A stretch of DNA of 64,000 bases from Pleurocapsa minor GSE-CHR-MK 17-07R (GTDB taxonomy: Bacteria > Chloroflexota > Anaerolineae > Aggregatilineales > Phototrophicaceae): contig JAHHHY010000001.1 of NCBI GenBank assembly GCA_019359125.1, positions 310,001-374,000 of the forward strand, written 5' to 3'. Positions 35,152 through 44,498 of the stretch are shown here, piece after piece (the stretch's first letter is position 1; every line of letters begins with the position of its first letter). The position numbers and the translations under genes are program-made. Below the pieces are notes generated by a model that ran no database searches, was not told where the DNA came from, and was given only the letters and a program-made list of their open reading frames with translations.

Positions 35152-36153
35152 TTATCTGGACGACGCGCCGGGCACGGGGGTGGCGGCCAGTGCATCATGC
35201 ACGATCATGCGCGAGTTGATGTCGCGCTTGATGCGCACCGACGGGCTTACGATGATGCGGTGCGCCAGCGTGACTTCGGCCATCGCCTTGACGTCATCGG
35301 GCAGCACGTATTCGCGCCCGGCCATGGCGGCACGGGCCTGCGCCGTGTGGAACAGTGCCAGCGATCCGCGCGGGCTGGCCCCGATCGAGACATCCGGGTG
35401 GGTGCGTGTGGCAGTGACCAGATCGACGATATAGCGTTTGATCTCGTCGGCCACATACACCTCGCGCACGCCGGTTTGTGCTGCGATCAGCTCCTGCACG
35501 CTGACGACCTGATAGGTATTCATCAGCGGATGCACCATTTGCTGCGCGCTGAGCACCGCGATTTCGTCAGCAGGGGAGGGATAGCCAAGCTGGATGCGCA
35601 GCATAAAGCGGTCAAGCTGGGCTTCGGGCAGCGGGAACGTGCCTTCATATTCGATCGGGTTCTGCGTGGCCAGCAGCAGGAAAGGCTCTTCCATCGGATA
35701 GGTCGTGCCATCCACGGTGACCTGGCGTTCTTCCATCGCTTCCAGCAAGGCGGCCTGCGTCTTGGGCGTGGCGCGGTTGATTTCGTCGGCCAGCACGATC
35801 TGTGCCATGATCGGCCCGGCGCGGAACTCGAATTCGCGGGTCTTCTGGTTGAACAGCGAGACGCCGGTTACGTCGGAGGGGAGCATGTCGGGCGTGAACT
35901 GAATGCGGCTGAAGCTGCATCCAATTGAACGGGCGAGCGCCTTGGCGAGCATCGTCTTGCCCACGCCGGGGATGTCTTCGATCAGGATGTGACCCTGGCT
36001 GAGCAGGCCGAGGATCGTCAGACGAATCTCGTTGCGCTTGCCCATGATGACCTGGTTGACGCTGTGGGCGATCCGTTCAGCGACGTGCTGCACGATTTCG
36101 ACCGAGCGCTGGCGGCTGGCATTCACTTGCATGGTTTCATAGGGTGGGTTCAT
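35152..36153 (-). CDS. MoxR-type AAA+ ATPase
   Basis: This 333-residue ATPase has Walker [18 protein letters not shown], the [13 protein letters not shown] segment, Walker [24 protein letters not shown], and sensor motif [22 protein letters not shown], all standard for the MoxR family. It is expected to act as a chaperone-like motor with the DUF58 protein encoded next. It is the first gene of a four-gene operon. An internal ATG at 36132 could also serve as the start. Confidence 0.93.
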   Translation of the reverse strand: MNPPYETMQVNASRQRSVEIVQHVAERIAHSVNQVIMGKRNEIRLTILGLLSQGHILIEDIPGVGKTMLAKALARSIGCSFSRIQFTPDMLPSDVTGVSLFNQKTREFEFRAGPIMAQIVLADEINRATPKTQAALLEAMEERQVTVDGTTYPMEEPFLLLATQNPIEYEGTFPLPEAQLDRFMLRIQLGYPSPADEIAVLSAQQMVHPLMNTYQVVSVQELIAAQTGVREVYVADEIKRYIVDLVTATRTHPDVSIGASPRGSLALFHTAQARAAMAGREYVLPDDVKAMAEVTLAHRIIVSPSVRIKRDINSRMIVHDALAATPVPGASSR

Positions 36154-36246
36154 CTGGTTTCACAGTAAACAGACACATAAGGCCAAGTATAGCGAAACTT
36201 GCCCCCAAAATTAAGGTGACCTTGCCGACGCGTGGCCTATGCTGTC

Positions 36247-36274
36247 TTGTCGTTTTGTCTGCGTTCGGTATAAT
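36247..36274 (+). promoter_or_regulatory. Promoter of pyrG
   Basis: TTGTCG (36247-36252) and a perfect TATAAT (36269-36274) are 16 bases apart. The -10 box is preceded by CGG, and the same CGGTATAAT string occurs in the acpP promoter. The predicted start leaves a leader of about 110 bases. Confidence 0.65.
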
Positions 36275-36321
36275 GAAATTCCGTCCTGAATGATTTCAAC
36301 ATTCAAGAATCTGGACTTTCA

Positions 36322-36367
36322 CGGCGGGGAGCATTCGTGCAGCACCGTGCTCCCCGCCGCTTTATTT
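36322..36367 (+). promoter_or_regulatory. Candidate attenuator hairpin in the pyrG leader
   Basis: A perfect 12-bp GC-rich stem CGGCGGGGAGCA (36322-36333) pairs with TGCTCCCCGCCG (36348-36359), followed by CTTTATTTG. It looks like an intrinsic terminator placed between the promoter and the pyrG start, 33 bases before the ATG. In Bacillus subtilis pyrG is controlled by a leader terminator; here the mechanism is inference. The rest of the 240-base gap 36154-36392 holds the promoter and nothing else I can identify. Confidence 0.6.
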
Positions 36368-36392
36368 GTTGGGCAGAAAGGGCGTGACCCAC

Positions 36393-38042
36393 ATGGCAAA
36401 TCCAAAGTACATCTTCATCACAGGCGGGGTGGTGAGCTCGGTTGGCAAGGGCGTCACCGCGGCTGCGCTTGGGCGCATCCTGAAGGCCCGTGGATATAAA
36501 GTCAGCGTGCAGAAGCTGGACCCCTATCTGAACGTGGATCCTGGCACCATGAGCCCGTATCAGCATGGTGAAGTGTATGTGACCAATGACGGCGCCGAAA
36601 CCGACCTCGACGTGGGCCATTACGAGCGCTTCATCGACGAGAACCTGACGCGCTCGTGCAACGTGACGACCGGGCAGGTGTACAGCCATATCATCGACAA
36701 GGAGCGCCGGGGCGACTTCCTGGGCGGCACGATTCAGGTCATCCCGCATATCACCAACGAGATCAAGCGCCGCGTCATGCTGATGTCGAAGGAAAGCGGC
36801 GCTGACATCATCATCGTGGAAGTGGGCGGCACGGTGGGCGATATCGAGGGGCTGCCGTTCTTCGAGGCGATCCGCCAGATGCGTACCAGCGTTGGCCGCA
36901 ACGATGCCTTGTACGTACACGTGACCTTCCTGCCGTACATCGGCGCGACCGGTGAACTGAAGACGAAGCCGACGCAGCACAGCGTGATGGAGCTGCGCCG
37001 CCTCGGTATTCAGCCGCAGGTGATTATCGCCCGCACCGACCACCCGGTGACCAAAGATGTGACCGACAAGATCGCCCAGTTTGGCGACGTGGAGCCGCGC
37101 GCCGTGGTGCCGCTGGAGACGACCGACCTGATCTACAATGTGCCGCTGATCCTGGAGGATTCAGGCCTGGGCGAATACATCGTGGAACAGCTGCATCTGC
37201 GCACGGGCAAGCCGGCGCTGGATGAATGGCGCGCGCTGGTGAAGCAGATGCGCCACGCCCGCGAGGACTCGCATGGTGTGAAGATCGCCGTCGTGGGCAA
37301 GTATGTGGAACTGCGCGATGCCTATATGAGCGTGAAAGAGGCGCTTTTTCACGCATCCAGCGCGGTGGACCGCAAGCTGGAGATGATCTGGGTCAACTCA
37401 GAGGAGCTGGAAAAAGGGCGCGGCTGGGACCTGCTGGAACAGGGCGATGGCATCGTCGTGCCGGGCGGCTTTGGCTATCGCGGCATTGAAGGCAAAATTA
37501 TGGCGGCGCGCTTTGCCCGCGAGAAGAAAGTGCCGTATCTGGGCCTGTGCCTGGGCATGCAGATTATGTGCATTGAATTTGCGCGCAGCGTGCTGGGCCT
37601 GGAAGACGCCAACAGCAGCGAGTTTGAGGTGACCAGCGACAACTACATCATCGATATGATGCTGGAGCAGCGCGGCATTACCGACCTGGGCGGCACGATG
37701 CGCCTGGGCGTGTACCCGTGCGACCTGACGCCCGGCTCGGAAGCGGGCAAGGCCTACGGCGAAGATCAGGTGCTGGAGCGCCACCGTCACCGCTATGAAT
37801 TCAATAATCACTTTCGCGATCAGTTCGAGAAGGCGGGCATGCTGTTCAGCGGCCTCAGCCCGGACAAGAAGCTGGTCGAGATTGCCGAAGTGAAGGACCA
37901 TCCGTTCATGGTGGGCAGCCAGTTCCACCCGGAATTCCTCAGCCGCCCGAATCGCCCACATCCGCTGTTCAGGGCGTTCCTGGAAAAGTCGGCCCAGCGC
38001 GCCCAGCCTGAAACAGGCAAGAAGAAGCCCGCCAAAGCATAG
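36393..38042 (+). CDS. pyrG: CTP synthase
   Basis: This 549-residue enzyme aminates UTP to CTP. The N-terminal amidoligase domain shows YIFITGGVVSSVGKG, KLDPYLNVDPGTMSPYQHGE and VEVGGTVGDIEGLPF. The C-terminal glutaminase domain shows the nucleophile in YLGLCLGMQIM and the HPE strand GSQFHPEFLSRP. ATG 36393 gives the canonical start MANPKYIFITGG; the frame opens 9 codons earlier without reason to start there. It is monocistronic, between a leader hairpin and a strong bidirectional terminator. Confidence 0.97.
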   Translation: MANPKYIFITGGVVSSVGKGVTAAALGRILKARGYKVSVQKLDPYLNVDPGTMSPYQHGEVYVTNDGAETDLDVGHYERFIDENLTRSCNVTTGQVYSHIIDKERRGDFLGGTIQVIPHITNEIKRRVMLMSKESGADIIIVEVGGTVGDIEGLPFFEAIRQMRTSVGRNDALYVHVTFLPYIGATGELKTKPTQHSVMELRRLGIQPQVIIARTDHPVTKDVTDKIAQFGDVEPRAVVPLETTDLIYNVPLILEDSGLGEYIVEQLHLRTGKPALDEWRALVKQMRHAREDSHGVKIAVVGKYVELRDAYMSVKEALFHASSAVDRKLEMIWVNSEELEKGRGWDLLEQGDGIVVPGGFGYRGIEGKIMAARFAREKKVPYLGLCLGMQIMCIEFARSVLGLEDANSSEFEVTSDNYIIDMMLEQRGITDLGGTMRLGVYPCDLTPGSEAGKAYGEDQVLERHRHRYEFNNHFRDQFEKAGMLFSGLSPDKKLVEIAEVKDHPFMVGSQFHPEFLSRPNRPHPLFRAFLEKSAQRAQPETGKKKPAKA

Positions 38043-38055
38043 GGTGAGCGCAAAT

Positions 38056-38100
38056 AAAAAGAGAGGGCAGGGAAGCTGAATACTCCTGCCCTCTCTTTTT
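38056..38100. terminator. Bidirectional terminator between pyrG and the response regulator
   Basis: A perfect 16-bp stem AAAAAGAGAGGGCAGG (38056-38071) pairs with 38085-38100, with A runs and T runs on both sides. It can serve pyrG on the plus strand and the signalling block on the minus strand. Confidence 0.93.
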
Positions 38101-38109
38101 GTTGTCGCC

Positions 38110-38850
38110 TTAACGCTGGTTCTTGTAATCCATGAAGCGGTAGCCGATGCCCCGTTCGGTGAGAATATACTTCGGGTTGGCCGGGTCTTCTTCAATTTTC
38201 TCGCGCAGATAGTTTACATACAGGCGCACATAGTGCGTCTCATCGCGATACTCATAGCCCCACACTTTGGCCAGAAGCTGGTCATGCGGGACGGTCCAGC
38301 CTGCGTTCTCGATCAGATGATAGAGCAGCAGGTATTCCGTCGGACGCAGCTTGACGTACTCGCCGTTGACGATGACCTCATGGCGGTTGAAGTCTACGCT
38401 CAGCCGGTCATCTATCTTCAGGATGGCCTCGCTGGGGGAGGTCGAGGGGCGGTCGGTGCGGCGCAGCACGGCTTTGATGCGGCTGCTCAGTTCACGCGGG
38501 CCAAACGGCTTGACGACATAATCATCGGCGCCCAGCTCCAGCCCGTAGACGCGGTCATTTTCTTCGCTCTTGGCGGTCAGCATAATGACAGGCACGCTGG
38601 AAAACTCGCGCAGCATGCGCAGCGTCTCGTAGCCATCGAGCTGCGGCATCATCACATCCAGCAGCATGATATCGGGCAGCTTGGTGCGCACGGCTTCGAG
38701 GGCTTCCAGGCCGTTACGCGCTTCAATCACCTGATGCCCTTCCAGCTCCAGATTCATACGGATGAAGTTGATCATGCGCGGCTCGTCGTCCACCACAAGG
38801 ACGCGCTTGCCATCGCGTGAGGCAGGGCGGGGAGTGCGGGTGCTCGACAT
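38110..38850 (-). CDS. OmpR-family response regulator
   Basis: This 246-residue regulator has a receiver domain with acidic DDE at 21-23, phosphoacceptor D65 ([13 protein letters not shown]), T and K in VIMLTAKSE and [10 protein letters not shown] winged-helix DNA-binding domain follows ([39 protein letters not shown]). No histidine kinase is adjacent; it is the last gene of the block with the Ser/Thr kinase, PP2C, DnaJ-vWA and FHA genes. I chose ATG 38850; ATG 38871 is possible. It probably takes its phosphate from a kinase elsewhere. Confidence 0.9.
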   Translation of the reverse strand: MSSTRTPRPASRDGKRVLVVDDEPRMINFIRMNLELEGHQVIEARNGLEALEAVRTKLPDIMLLDVMMPQLDGYETLRMLREFSSVPVIMLTAKSEENDRVYGLELGADDYVVKPFGPRELSSRIKAVLRRTDRPSTSPSEAILKIDDRLSVDFNRHEVIVNGEYVKLRPTEYLLLYHLIENAGWTVPHDQLLAKVWGYEYRDETHYVRLYVNYLREKIEEDPANPKYILTERGIGYRFMDYKNQR

Positions 38851-38863
38851 ACTGTAGCGGCCC

Positions 38864-39109
38864 TCAGTCATTACGGAACGGCAGCGGGAATTCGGCTTCT
38901 TCTTCTGCGGAAGGAAGCACTTCCACGAAAGTGATGCGCCACCACGGAAAGACAACAGTGGTTACACCGGTTTCCAGCCAGGCGCATTCCTTGTCAGTTT
39001 TTTCCCGCGGGTTTTTGCCCACGAGCGTGCTGTCGGTGGGTTTGGGCAATTCTTCCACGTCAAGCTTGATCGGCTCGGCGTTGGCAATATGGACAAGCAG
39101 GGTGATCAT
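38864..39109 (-). CDS. Small hypothetical protein in signalling block
   Basis: This 81-residue acidic protein starts with [24 protein letters not shown] and ends with [19 protein letters not shown]. No membrane segment or cysteine motif is seen, and I recognise no family. It lies 18 bases after the FHA gene and 13 bases before the regulator, so it is very likely translated as part of the operon. It may be a small binding partner; nothing more can be said. Confidence 0.6.
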   Translation of the reverse strand: MITLLVHIANAEPIKLDVEELPKPTDSTLVGKNPREKTDKECAWLETGVTTVVFPWWRITFVEVLPSAEEEAEFPLPFRND

Positions 39110-39127
39110 GCGCTCTCCGGCGTGAAG

Positions 39128-39643
39128 TTAACTCTTAAAGTAAATGTGCGCCACGAGCTTTCCAAGGCGGATCTCGTCGCCGTCACGCAGGACACGCGGC
39201 TGCTCTGGAATCAGACGCTGGCCGTTCAGGTGGGTGCCGTTGGCACTGCCCAGATCGACGATATTCAGCGTGTCTGTGTCTTCGTTGCGGGTGATCGCCG
39301 CGTGCACACGCGAGACGCCTTTTTCCAGCGCCCCGAACGGCGTCAGGTCAAGGTCCGGACGCTGCGTGCTGGATGTATCATACCGCCCCATGATGGTGCG
39401 CGTATCGGGCGTGATATTGACGGGTTCAGTAAAATCACGGATGTGCATCACAATTTGCGAGTTGCCTTCAAAGCGTGCCGTTCCCCAGGTGGCATGCACC
39501 GTGAACTGGTCGGTTTGTGGCTTGAAAGTTTTGGTCATGCTGACAGCTTCAGTGGCGGTCTTCCCGACGAGTTGTCGTCCGCATTCGACGCAGAACAGCA
39601 GTCCTTCGCGGTTGGAAATGCCGCAGTATGGGCAGGTCTTCAT
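39128..39643 (-). CDS. Zinc-ribbon FHA-domain protein
   Basis: Residues 4-21 of this 171-residue protein form a zinc ribbon (C4-x2-C7, C18-x2-C21: CPYCG and FCVECG). Residues 75-165 are an FHA domain with the phosphothreonine-binding pattern IMGRYD, GVSRVHAAI and LGSANGTHLNGQRL. FHA domains read phosphothreonine, so this should be a target or adaptor of the Ser/Thr kinase encoded upstream. It starts 2 bases after the DnaJ-vWA gene ends, indicating tight co-translation. Confidence 0.9.
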   Translation of the reverse strand: MKTCPYCGISNREGLLFCVECGRQLVGKTATEAVSMTKTFKPQTDQFTVHATWGTARFEGNSQIVMHIRDFTEPVNITPDTRTIMGRYDTSSTQRPDLDLTPFGALEKGVSRVHAAITRNEDTDTLNIVDLGSANGTHLNGQRLIPEQPRVLRDGDEIRLGKLVAHIYFKS

Positions 39644-39645
39644 AT

Positions 39646-41136
39646 TTAAGCGTCGTCCTCGGAGCCCGTCGACAGCAACAAGTGCCTTGTCTGATATTTT
39701 AAGGCCTTTTTGCCTTTATCAGATAAAGATTTTGTATAGGCCACCTGTTCGGCTTCCGATCGGGCCTGCTGTGCCAGATCGCTTTCACCCAGCTCGAACA
39801 GGCGACTTGCAAAATTTTCATAGCGGCGCGTGGCTTCCTGCACTTCGCCGGCCTCGGCTGCGGCGCGTGCGCGCTCCTGCATGCGATACAGCGACAGCTT
39901 TTCCATCGCATCCAGAATCGCCTTGGGGGGATCGTCCCGCCCGTCAGACGGCGCGATATCCAGCGACATATCGCTGATCGCCTGGTGGCGTTGCAGCTTG
40001 TTGGCCAGTACGTCGCCCGTGACGGACAAGCGGGCGATGCTGCGGAAGCCGGGTTTCTCCAGCCTGGGCATTTCGAATTCCATCAGCACGGAGATGGTGC
40101 GATTGATCTGCAGGCTGCCCAGTTGAATGATCGGCTGATCCGCCACCAGCGGTTGCGGGCTGGGCGCCAGCCGGAAGATGGACTCCAGCTTCACGTCCGG
40201 GTCTGGCGCGATGATCATCTGCACGCGCTCGGCAAACACATTGGCGAGGTTACGCACATGGTCATTGAGAAATTTGACCACGGCGGAGGTCGAATTGATG
40301 TACTGCGAGACGCCCCCTGTTGCGGCGGCCAGGTCGTCCAGGAATTTGTCATTCCATTCCTGGCCCAGCCCCATGGCGCTGATGCTGATGCCCTCTGCCG
40401 CAACTTCATTTGCCAGGCGGATGCAGGCTTCTTCGTCGCCGTATGTGCGGCCATCGGTGAGCAGGATGATGTGATTGACAAGGCGAGGGGCCAGATACTG
40501 CCGGTTTTGTTCCACACCGGCCGTCAGCCCCTTCAGGATTTCGGTGCTGCCTGATGCAGCCATCACGCTGACACGCGCCTTGAGCGCAGGCTTGTCGGTC
40601 ACGGTGCCCGCTGGAATGACGATCGTTGCGAAGTCATTAAAGCTGACGACGGACAGGATGTCTTCGGGGCCAAGCTGGTCGATAATCTGGTGCGTCGCCA
40701 CTTTGACGCGATCCAGGCGCGTGCCGCTCATCGAGTTGCTGTGATCCAGCACGAGGGTGAGATTCAGCCGTGACTCGCGTTTGACATCCGCTTCGCTGGC
40801 GCGCAAGTCGGGGATGATATCGCCCAGCATGTACAGGATCTGCGGCTCGGACATGATCGGCAGGTACGGCTTGCTGGCTACCACGCGAAACTGAAAGACA
40901 AGCTGTTCGTTATCGATCTGGGGGCGTGACCGGTCATAATCACGCCGCTTGTCAATATCGGTCAGCAGGTCGTGGGCGGCGGTGATTTCCTGAAACTGGG
41001 CATTAGCGCCGGGATTGCGGTTGACATCCGGATGCAGTCGACGCGCTGCTCTGCGATAGGCCGCCTTGATGTCATCGGCGCTCGCATCAGAAGCGAGACC
41101 TAAAATATTATAAGGGTCGTAATCAATTCTGGGCAT
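39646..41136 (-). CDS. J-domain/von Willebrand factor A fusion protein
   Basis: This 496-residue protein starts with a DnaJ domain (residues 6-68) holding the HPD loop H35-P36-D37, which stimulates Hsp70 ATPase. A vWA domain follows from about residue 124, with the metal-site D131-x-S133-x-S135 (VLDHSNSMSG) and a later threonine and aspartate (SGSTEILKGL, LLTDGRTYGDEE). The C-terminal 200 residues are beta-rich and then helical (RAAAEAGEVQEATRRYENFA). No membrane helix is present. A plausible role is to recruit Hsp70 to a vWA-bound client controlled by the neighbouring kinase and phosphatase; this is inference. Confidence 0.88.
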   Translation of the reverse strand: MPRIDYDPYNILGLASDASADDIKAAYRRAARRLHPDVNRNPGANAQFQEITAAHDLLTDIDKRRDYDRSRPQIDNEQLVFQFRVVASKPYLPIMSEPQILYMLGDIIPDLRASEADVKRESRLNLTLVLDHSNSMSGTRLDRVKVATHQIIDQLGPEDILSVVSFNDFATIVIPAGTVTDKPALKARVSVMAASGSTEILKGLTAGVEQNRQYLAPRLVNHIILLTDGRTYGDEEACIRLANEVAAEGISISAMGLGQEWNDKFLDDLAAATGGVSQYINSTSAVVKFLNDHVRNLANVFAERVQMIIAPDPDVKLESIFRLAPSPQPLVADQPIIQLGSLQINRTISVLMEFEMPRLEKPGFRSIARLSVTGDVLANKLQRHQAISDMSLDIAPSDGRDDPPKAILDAMEKLSLYRMQERARAAAEAGEVQEATRRYENFASRLFELGESDLAQQARSEAEQVAYTKSLSDKGKKALKYQTRHLLLSTGSEDDA

Positions 41137-41157
41137 CAGGCATCGTCCACGACTGCA

Positions 41158-42357
41158 TTATCCGGGCAGTTTTACTAATACTACCGACACATTATCTATG
41201 CCGCCTGATGCATTCGCAAGCTGGATAAGTTTCTGACAGGTTTCCTGTAGTGGACGGCCGCGGGTGATGGTCTCGGCAATCGCGTGATCACTGATTTGTC
41301 CCCACAGGCCATCGCTGCACAGGATGAGTGTGCTGCCCGCAGGCAGGCGGCGGGTGAGGGTATCCACTTCGACAAGGTCATTCTGACCAAGTGCGCGGTA
41401 CAGCACATTCTTTTGCGGATGGTCTGCGGCGTCCTCGGGAGATAACTGGTCCAGCTCGATTAACCGCTGCACCAGCGAGTGGTCGCGCGTCAGTTTTTCC
41501 AGGCTGCCCTGGTTAAACAGGTAGGCTCGGCTGTCTCCCACATGGCCGAAATAGCCGCGATCACCCATGAGCACACAGGCGCTCACCGTCGTGCCGCCAT
41601 CAGGCACGGCCGCGATCACTTTGCCGTTGGCGAACTGAATCGCATTTTCCAGCAATTCCGCGATGGGAACATCGTTGGGCGGGGCTTCGGTCGCCAGCAG
41701 CGGCAGATACAGCTTGCTGAGGATATATTCGCCGATTAGGCGCGCCGCGATGGCCGATGCTTTTTCGCCGTCCTGATGACCACCCATGCCGTCTGCAACC
41801 ACGAACACCCCAAAATCAGGGATCGTCTCTGAAGTGCGGCCGGTGGCGAAGAATGAGTAGATGGCATCCTGGTTGTTGGTGCGGGTGCGGCCGATATCTG
41901 TCGCCTGGCTGAAGGCGACATGCGCCAGCGGCACATAGTCGAAAGCGCTTTCAGGCGGCAGCTGTCGCGTGCCGTTGTCGCTCATCATCATGAGCAAATC
42001 GCCCGTGGCTGCTAATGGCGTGGTGTGGGCGGGCTGTGGGGCAGGCTCGCCCACCTCGATGACAATCGGCTCGTCGGGCGAATGGCTGACCGCGCCTTCC
42101 ATGCGCTGCACCAGCGGCACTTCCTCGTCAGCCGGGCTGGCAGGTTCGGCGTCCTCAGCACTAGCTTCGCTCTCCGTGCTGACTTCAGCATCGTCCGCCT
42201 GCTGATCGTCATTGGCTTCTACGGCTTTCGTCTCGCTCGTTGCCTGATTGGGCTTGGTATCTTCCAGTTCCTCCGCCGGTTCTGCCGGTGTCAACGGGAG
42301 TGCTTCTGGCAGATCGTCGGGCATTGCTGGCTGGGGTGTGTTGGATGCATCTGCCAT
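41158..42357 (-). CDS. PP2C-type Ser/Thr protein phosphatase
   Basis: The first about 140 residues of this 399-residue protein are acidic and low-complexity (Glu, Ala, Pro, Asp). The PP2C domain follows: DIGRTRTNNQDA, FVVADGMGGHQDGEKAS, GHVGDSRAYLF, LTRDHSLVQRL, LCSDGLWGQI and DNVSVVLVKL, holding all the metal-binding aspartates. It should reverse the action of the kinase encoded 93 bases upstream. ATG 42357 has AAGGA about 11 bases upstream; an earlier frame opening is unlikely to be used. It is soluble. Confidence 0.92.
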   Translation of the reverse strand: MADASNTPQPAMPDDLPEALPLTPAEPAEELEDTKPNQATSETKAVEANDDQQADDAEVSTESEASAEDAEPASPADEEVPLVQRMEGAVSHSPDEPIVIEVGEPAPQPAHTTPLAATGDLLMMMSDNGTRQLPPESAFDYVPLAHVAFSQATDIGRTRTNNQDAIYSFFATGRTSETIPDFGVFVVADGMGGHQDGEKASAIAARLIGEYILSKLYLPLLATEAPPNDVPIAELLENAIQFANGKVIAAVPDGGTTVSACVLMGDRGYFGHVGDSRAYLFNQGSLEKLTRDHSLVQRLIELDQLSPEDAADHPQKNVLYRALGQNDLVEVDTLTRRLPAGSTLILCSDGLWGQISDHAIAETITRGRPLQETCQKLIQLANASGGIDNVSVVLVKLPG

Positions 42358-42450
42358 GAATAAAAAATTCCTTTTCAGCTTTATGGGCCGCGTGCAAAAG
42401 CCCGAAACAGGTGCAGTTGGCGCAGACGGTGTCATCTGCGCATGCGGTGA

Positions 42451-44400
42451 CTAGTTGATAATCGGCAGTGCATAGAGCTTGTTGTCCATGGAGCCCAGCA
42501 GCAGCGTGTCGCCAGCGATGTAAGGCGTGGATGTGATCGACGCTCCGGTTTTGAATTTCCAGCGTTCCTTGCCGGAATCAACATCGAGGCAGTATAGATA
42601 GCCGTCGGTGTTGCCAATATACAGCATTCCGCGATGGATCACGCCGCCGCCGACGAATGGTTTGGAGGCGGTAAACTTCCACCGTTCACGAGAGCTTTGC
42701 GTGTTGACAGCGTACACGACGCCATCGGCCGAGCCAAAAAAAACGTAGCCTTTATGCTCCACGGGTGATGAAAAGATCGGCCCGTTGGTGCGGAAACGCC
42801 ATGCGTTGTAGCCGGAGGCGCTGTCCAGCGCATACAGGAAGCCGTCGTTTGCGCCGATAAAGCACGTGCCTTCGTCGTCAACGGTGGGTGCAGATGAGAT
42901 GCCCTTGCGCGTGCGGTAGCTCCATTTGCGGGCACCAGACAGCGTGATGCCGACCAGTTCACCGCCTTCGCAGCCGGCGATCACCAGTTCGTTGGTGACA
43001 AACGGGCGGCCGCGCACGGGGGAATTCATGTCATAGGCCCACATCTGGCGCCCATTGGCCAGCGATAAGGCGTAGACTTTGCCATCATCGCAGCCGACAA
43101 ACGCGACGTTGTGCGCCACGCGTGAGGTGCTGCGGAAGCGCCCCTTGGCCTGAAACGTCCAGTTGATGCGCCCGGTGCGATAGTCGACCGCATAAAACGA
43201 CATATCGTCAGAGCCGAACATGACCAGACGGCTGCCTTCGTCATAGACGGGGGCCGATGCGATGCCGCCGTGGGTGGCATGCTTCCACATCATCTCGCCG
43301 GTTTCCATCTTCACGGCCCAGATATTGCTGTCGTATGAGCCCACATAGGCGACGTCTTTGCTGGCCGCGGGCCCCACACGAATTTCGTCTTCTGTGGTAA
43401 AGACCCACTTGGGCTGAATCGCGCCGGCACCCTCTTCCAGGAAGCCGGTGCCGGTGGGTGAGACTGCGACGCCTTCTGCGACAGCGCCTGTCGCGCCAGG
43501 AGTCGCGGTGGGTGCCAGCGTCATACCCGACATGCGCAGGCGCACGCGCTCCAGATCCAGCTTCATTTCGGAGCAGGTCTGATAGCGTTCGCTCTCTTTG
43601 AAAGACAGCGCCTTTTCGATGACCCGGGTGAAATCCGGCGGAACCTTGCTGTTATAGTTCGGGATAGGACGCTCGTGAAACGTGAAAGGCGTCTCGGTGC
43701 GCGGGTCTTTGCGCGTGAGCAGATGATGGAAGGTTGCCCCCAGCGCGTAGATGTCACTTCGCGGGTTGGCATCCCCTTTGTACTGCTCAGGTGCCGAGTA
43801 GCCTTCCGTGCCGATCATGGTGATCTTCTGGCCGCTGACGAAGGTTCGCGCGATACCAAAGTCGATCAGGCGCACCTTGCCAAAATTGTCGATCATCACG
43901 TTCGACGGCTTCATATCGCGGAAGATGATCGGGTCCGGCGTGAGACTATGCAGGTAATGCAGCACGTCGCACAGGTCAATGGCCCACTCGACCAGCTTGT
44001 CCAGCGGGAGCTCTTTGGCCTTCGTCATCAGCAGTTCAAGGTCGCTGCCGTTGATGTACTCCATCACCAGATAGGCGCGGTCGTTGATCTCGAAAATGTC
44101 GAAGATGCGCGGAATGGCCGGGTGATTGAGTTGCGCCAGCAGGTTGGCCTCGCGCCTGAACGTCTTGATCATATTGGAGCGCATGGCTGCGTCGGTGACG
44201 TTAGACTGCATCTCCTTGATCGCGACCATACGTTTGACGTCGGTAAAGTTCAGGTCACGGCCCTGATACACCGTGCCCATGCCACCGCCGCCGATCACGC
44301 TGATAATCTTGTAACGATTAGCGATTACGTGATTGGGTTTTAATGAAGTATCACTTCCTGCGTCATTCTCCATGCCGGAGAATTGGGTTGTTTCTGGCAT
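42451..44400 (-). CDS. Ser/Thr kinase with PQQ-like beta-propeller
   Basis: The kinase domain (residues 30-290) of this 649-residue protein shows GGGGMGTVY, K62 in VAIKEMQ, the catalytic loop IIFRDMKPSNVMI (Phe replaces the usual His of HRD, while Asp and Lys are kept), DFGIA and GTEGYSAPEQY. After a Thr/Gly/Ala linker, residues 330-649 make a beta-propeller of repeats such as VAYVGSYDSNIWAVKMETG and LYIGNTDGYLYCLDVDSG. There is no membrane helix, so both parts are cytosolic, unlike most propeller kinases. It heads the signalling block. Confidence 0.92.
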   Translation of the reverse strand: MPETTQFSGMENDAGSDTSLKPNHVIANRYKIISVIGGGGMGTVYQGRDLNFTDVKRMVAIKEMQSNVTDAAMRSNMIKTFRREANLLAQLNHPAIPRIFDIFEINDRAYLVMEYINGSDLELLMTKAKELPLDKLVEWAIDLCDVLHYLHSLTPDPIIFRDMKPSNVMIDNFGKVRLIDFGIARTFVSGQKITMIGTEGYSAPEQYKGDANPRSDIYALGATFHHLLTRKDPRTETPFTFHERPIPNYNSKVPPDFTRVIEKALSFKESERYQTCSEMKLDLERVRLRMSGMTLAPTATPGATGAVAEGVAVSPTGTGFLEEGAGAIQPKWVFTTEDEIRVGPAASKDVAYVGSYDSNIWAVKMETGEMMWKHATHGGIASAPVYDEGSRLVMFGSDDMSFYAVDYRTGRINWTFQAKGRFRSTSRVAHNVAFVGCDDGKVYALSLANGRQMWAYDMNSPVRGRPFVTNELVIAGCEGGELVGITLSGARKWSYRTRKGISSAPTVDDEGTCFIGANDGFLYALDSASGYNAWRFRTNGPIFSSPVEHKGYVFFGSADGVVYAVNTQSSRERWKFTASKPFVGGGVIHRGMLYIGNTDGYLYCLDVDSGKERWKFKTGASITSTPYIAGDTLLLGSMDNKLYALPIIN

Positions 44401-44469
44401 GAGGTAATGCCTTCACGAGGAATAAAGCCTGCGAAAAAAGCATGCAAATGATGAATGAAATCTTGATTG

Positions 44470-44498
44470 ATTATAGGTTACCTAGCAGAATACCGCAA
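44470..44498 (-). promoter_or_regulatory. Promoter of the kinase-phosphatase block
   Basis: On the minus strand TTGCGG (44493-44498) and a perfect TATAAT (44470-44475) are 17 bases apart, about 70 bases upstream of the kinase start at 44400. Confidence 0.65.
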
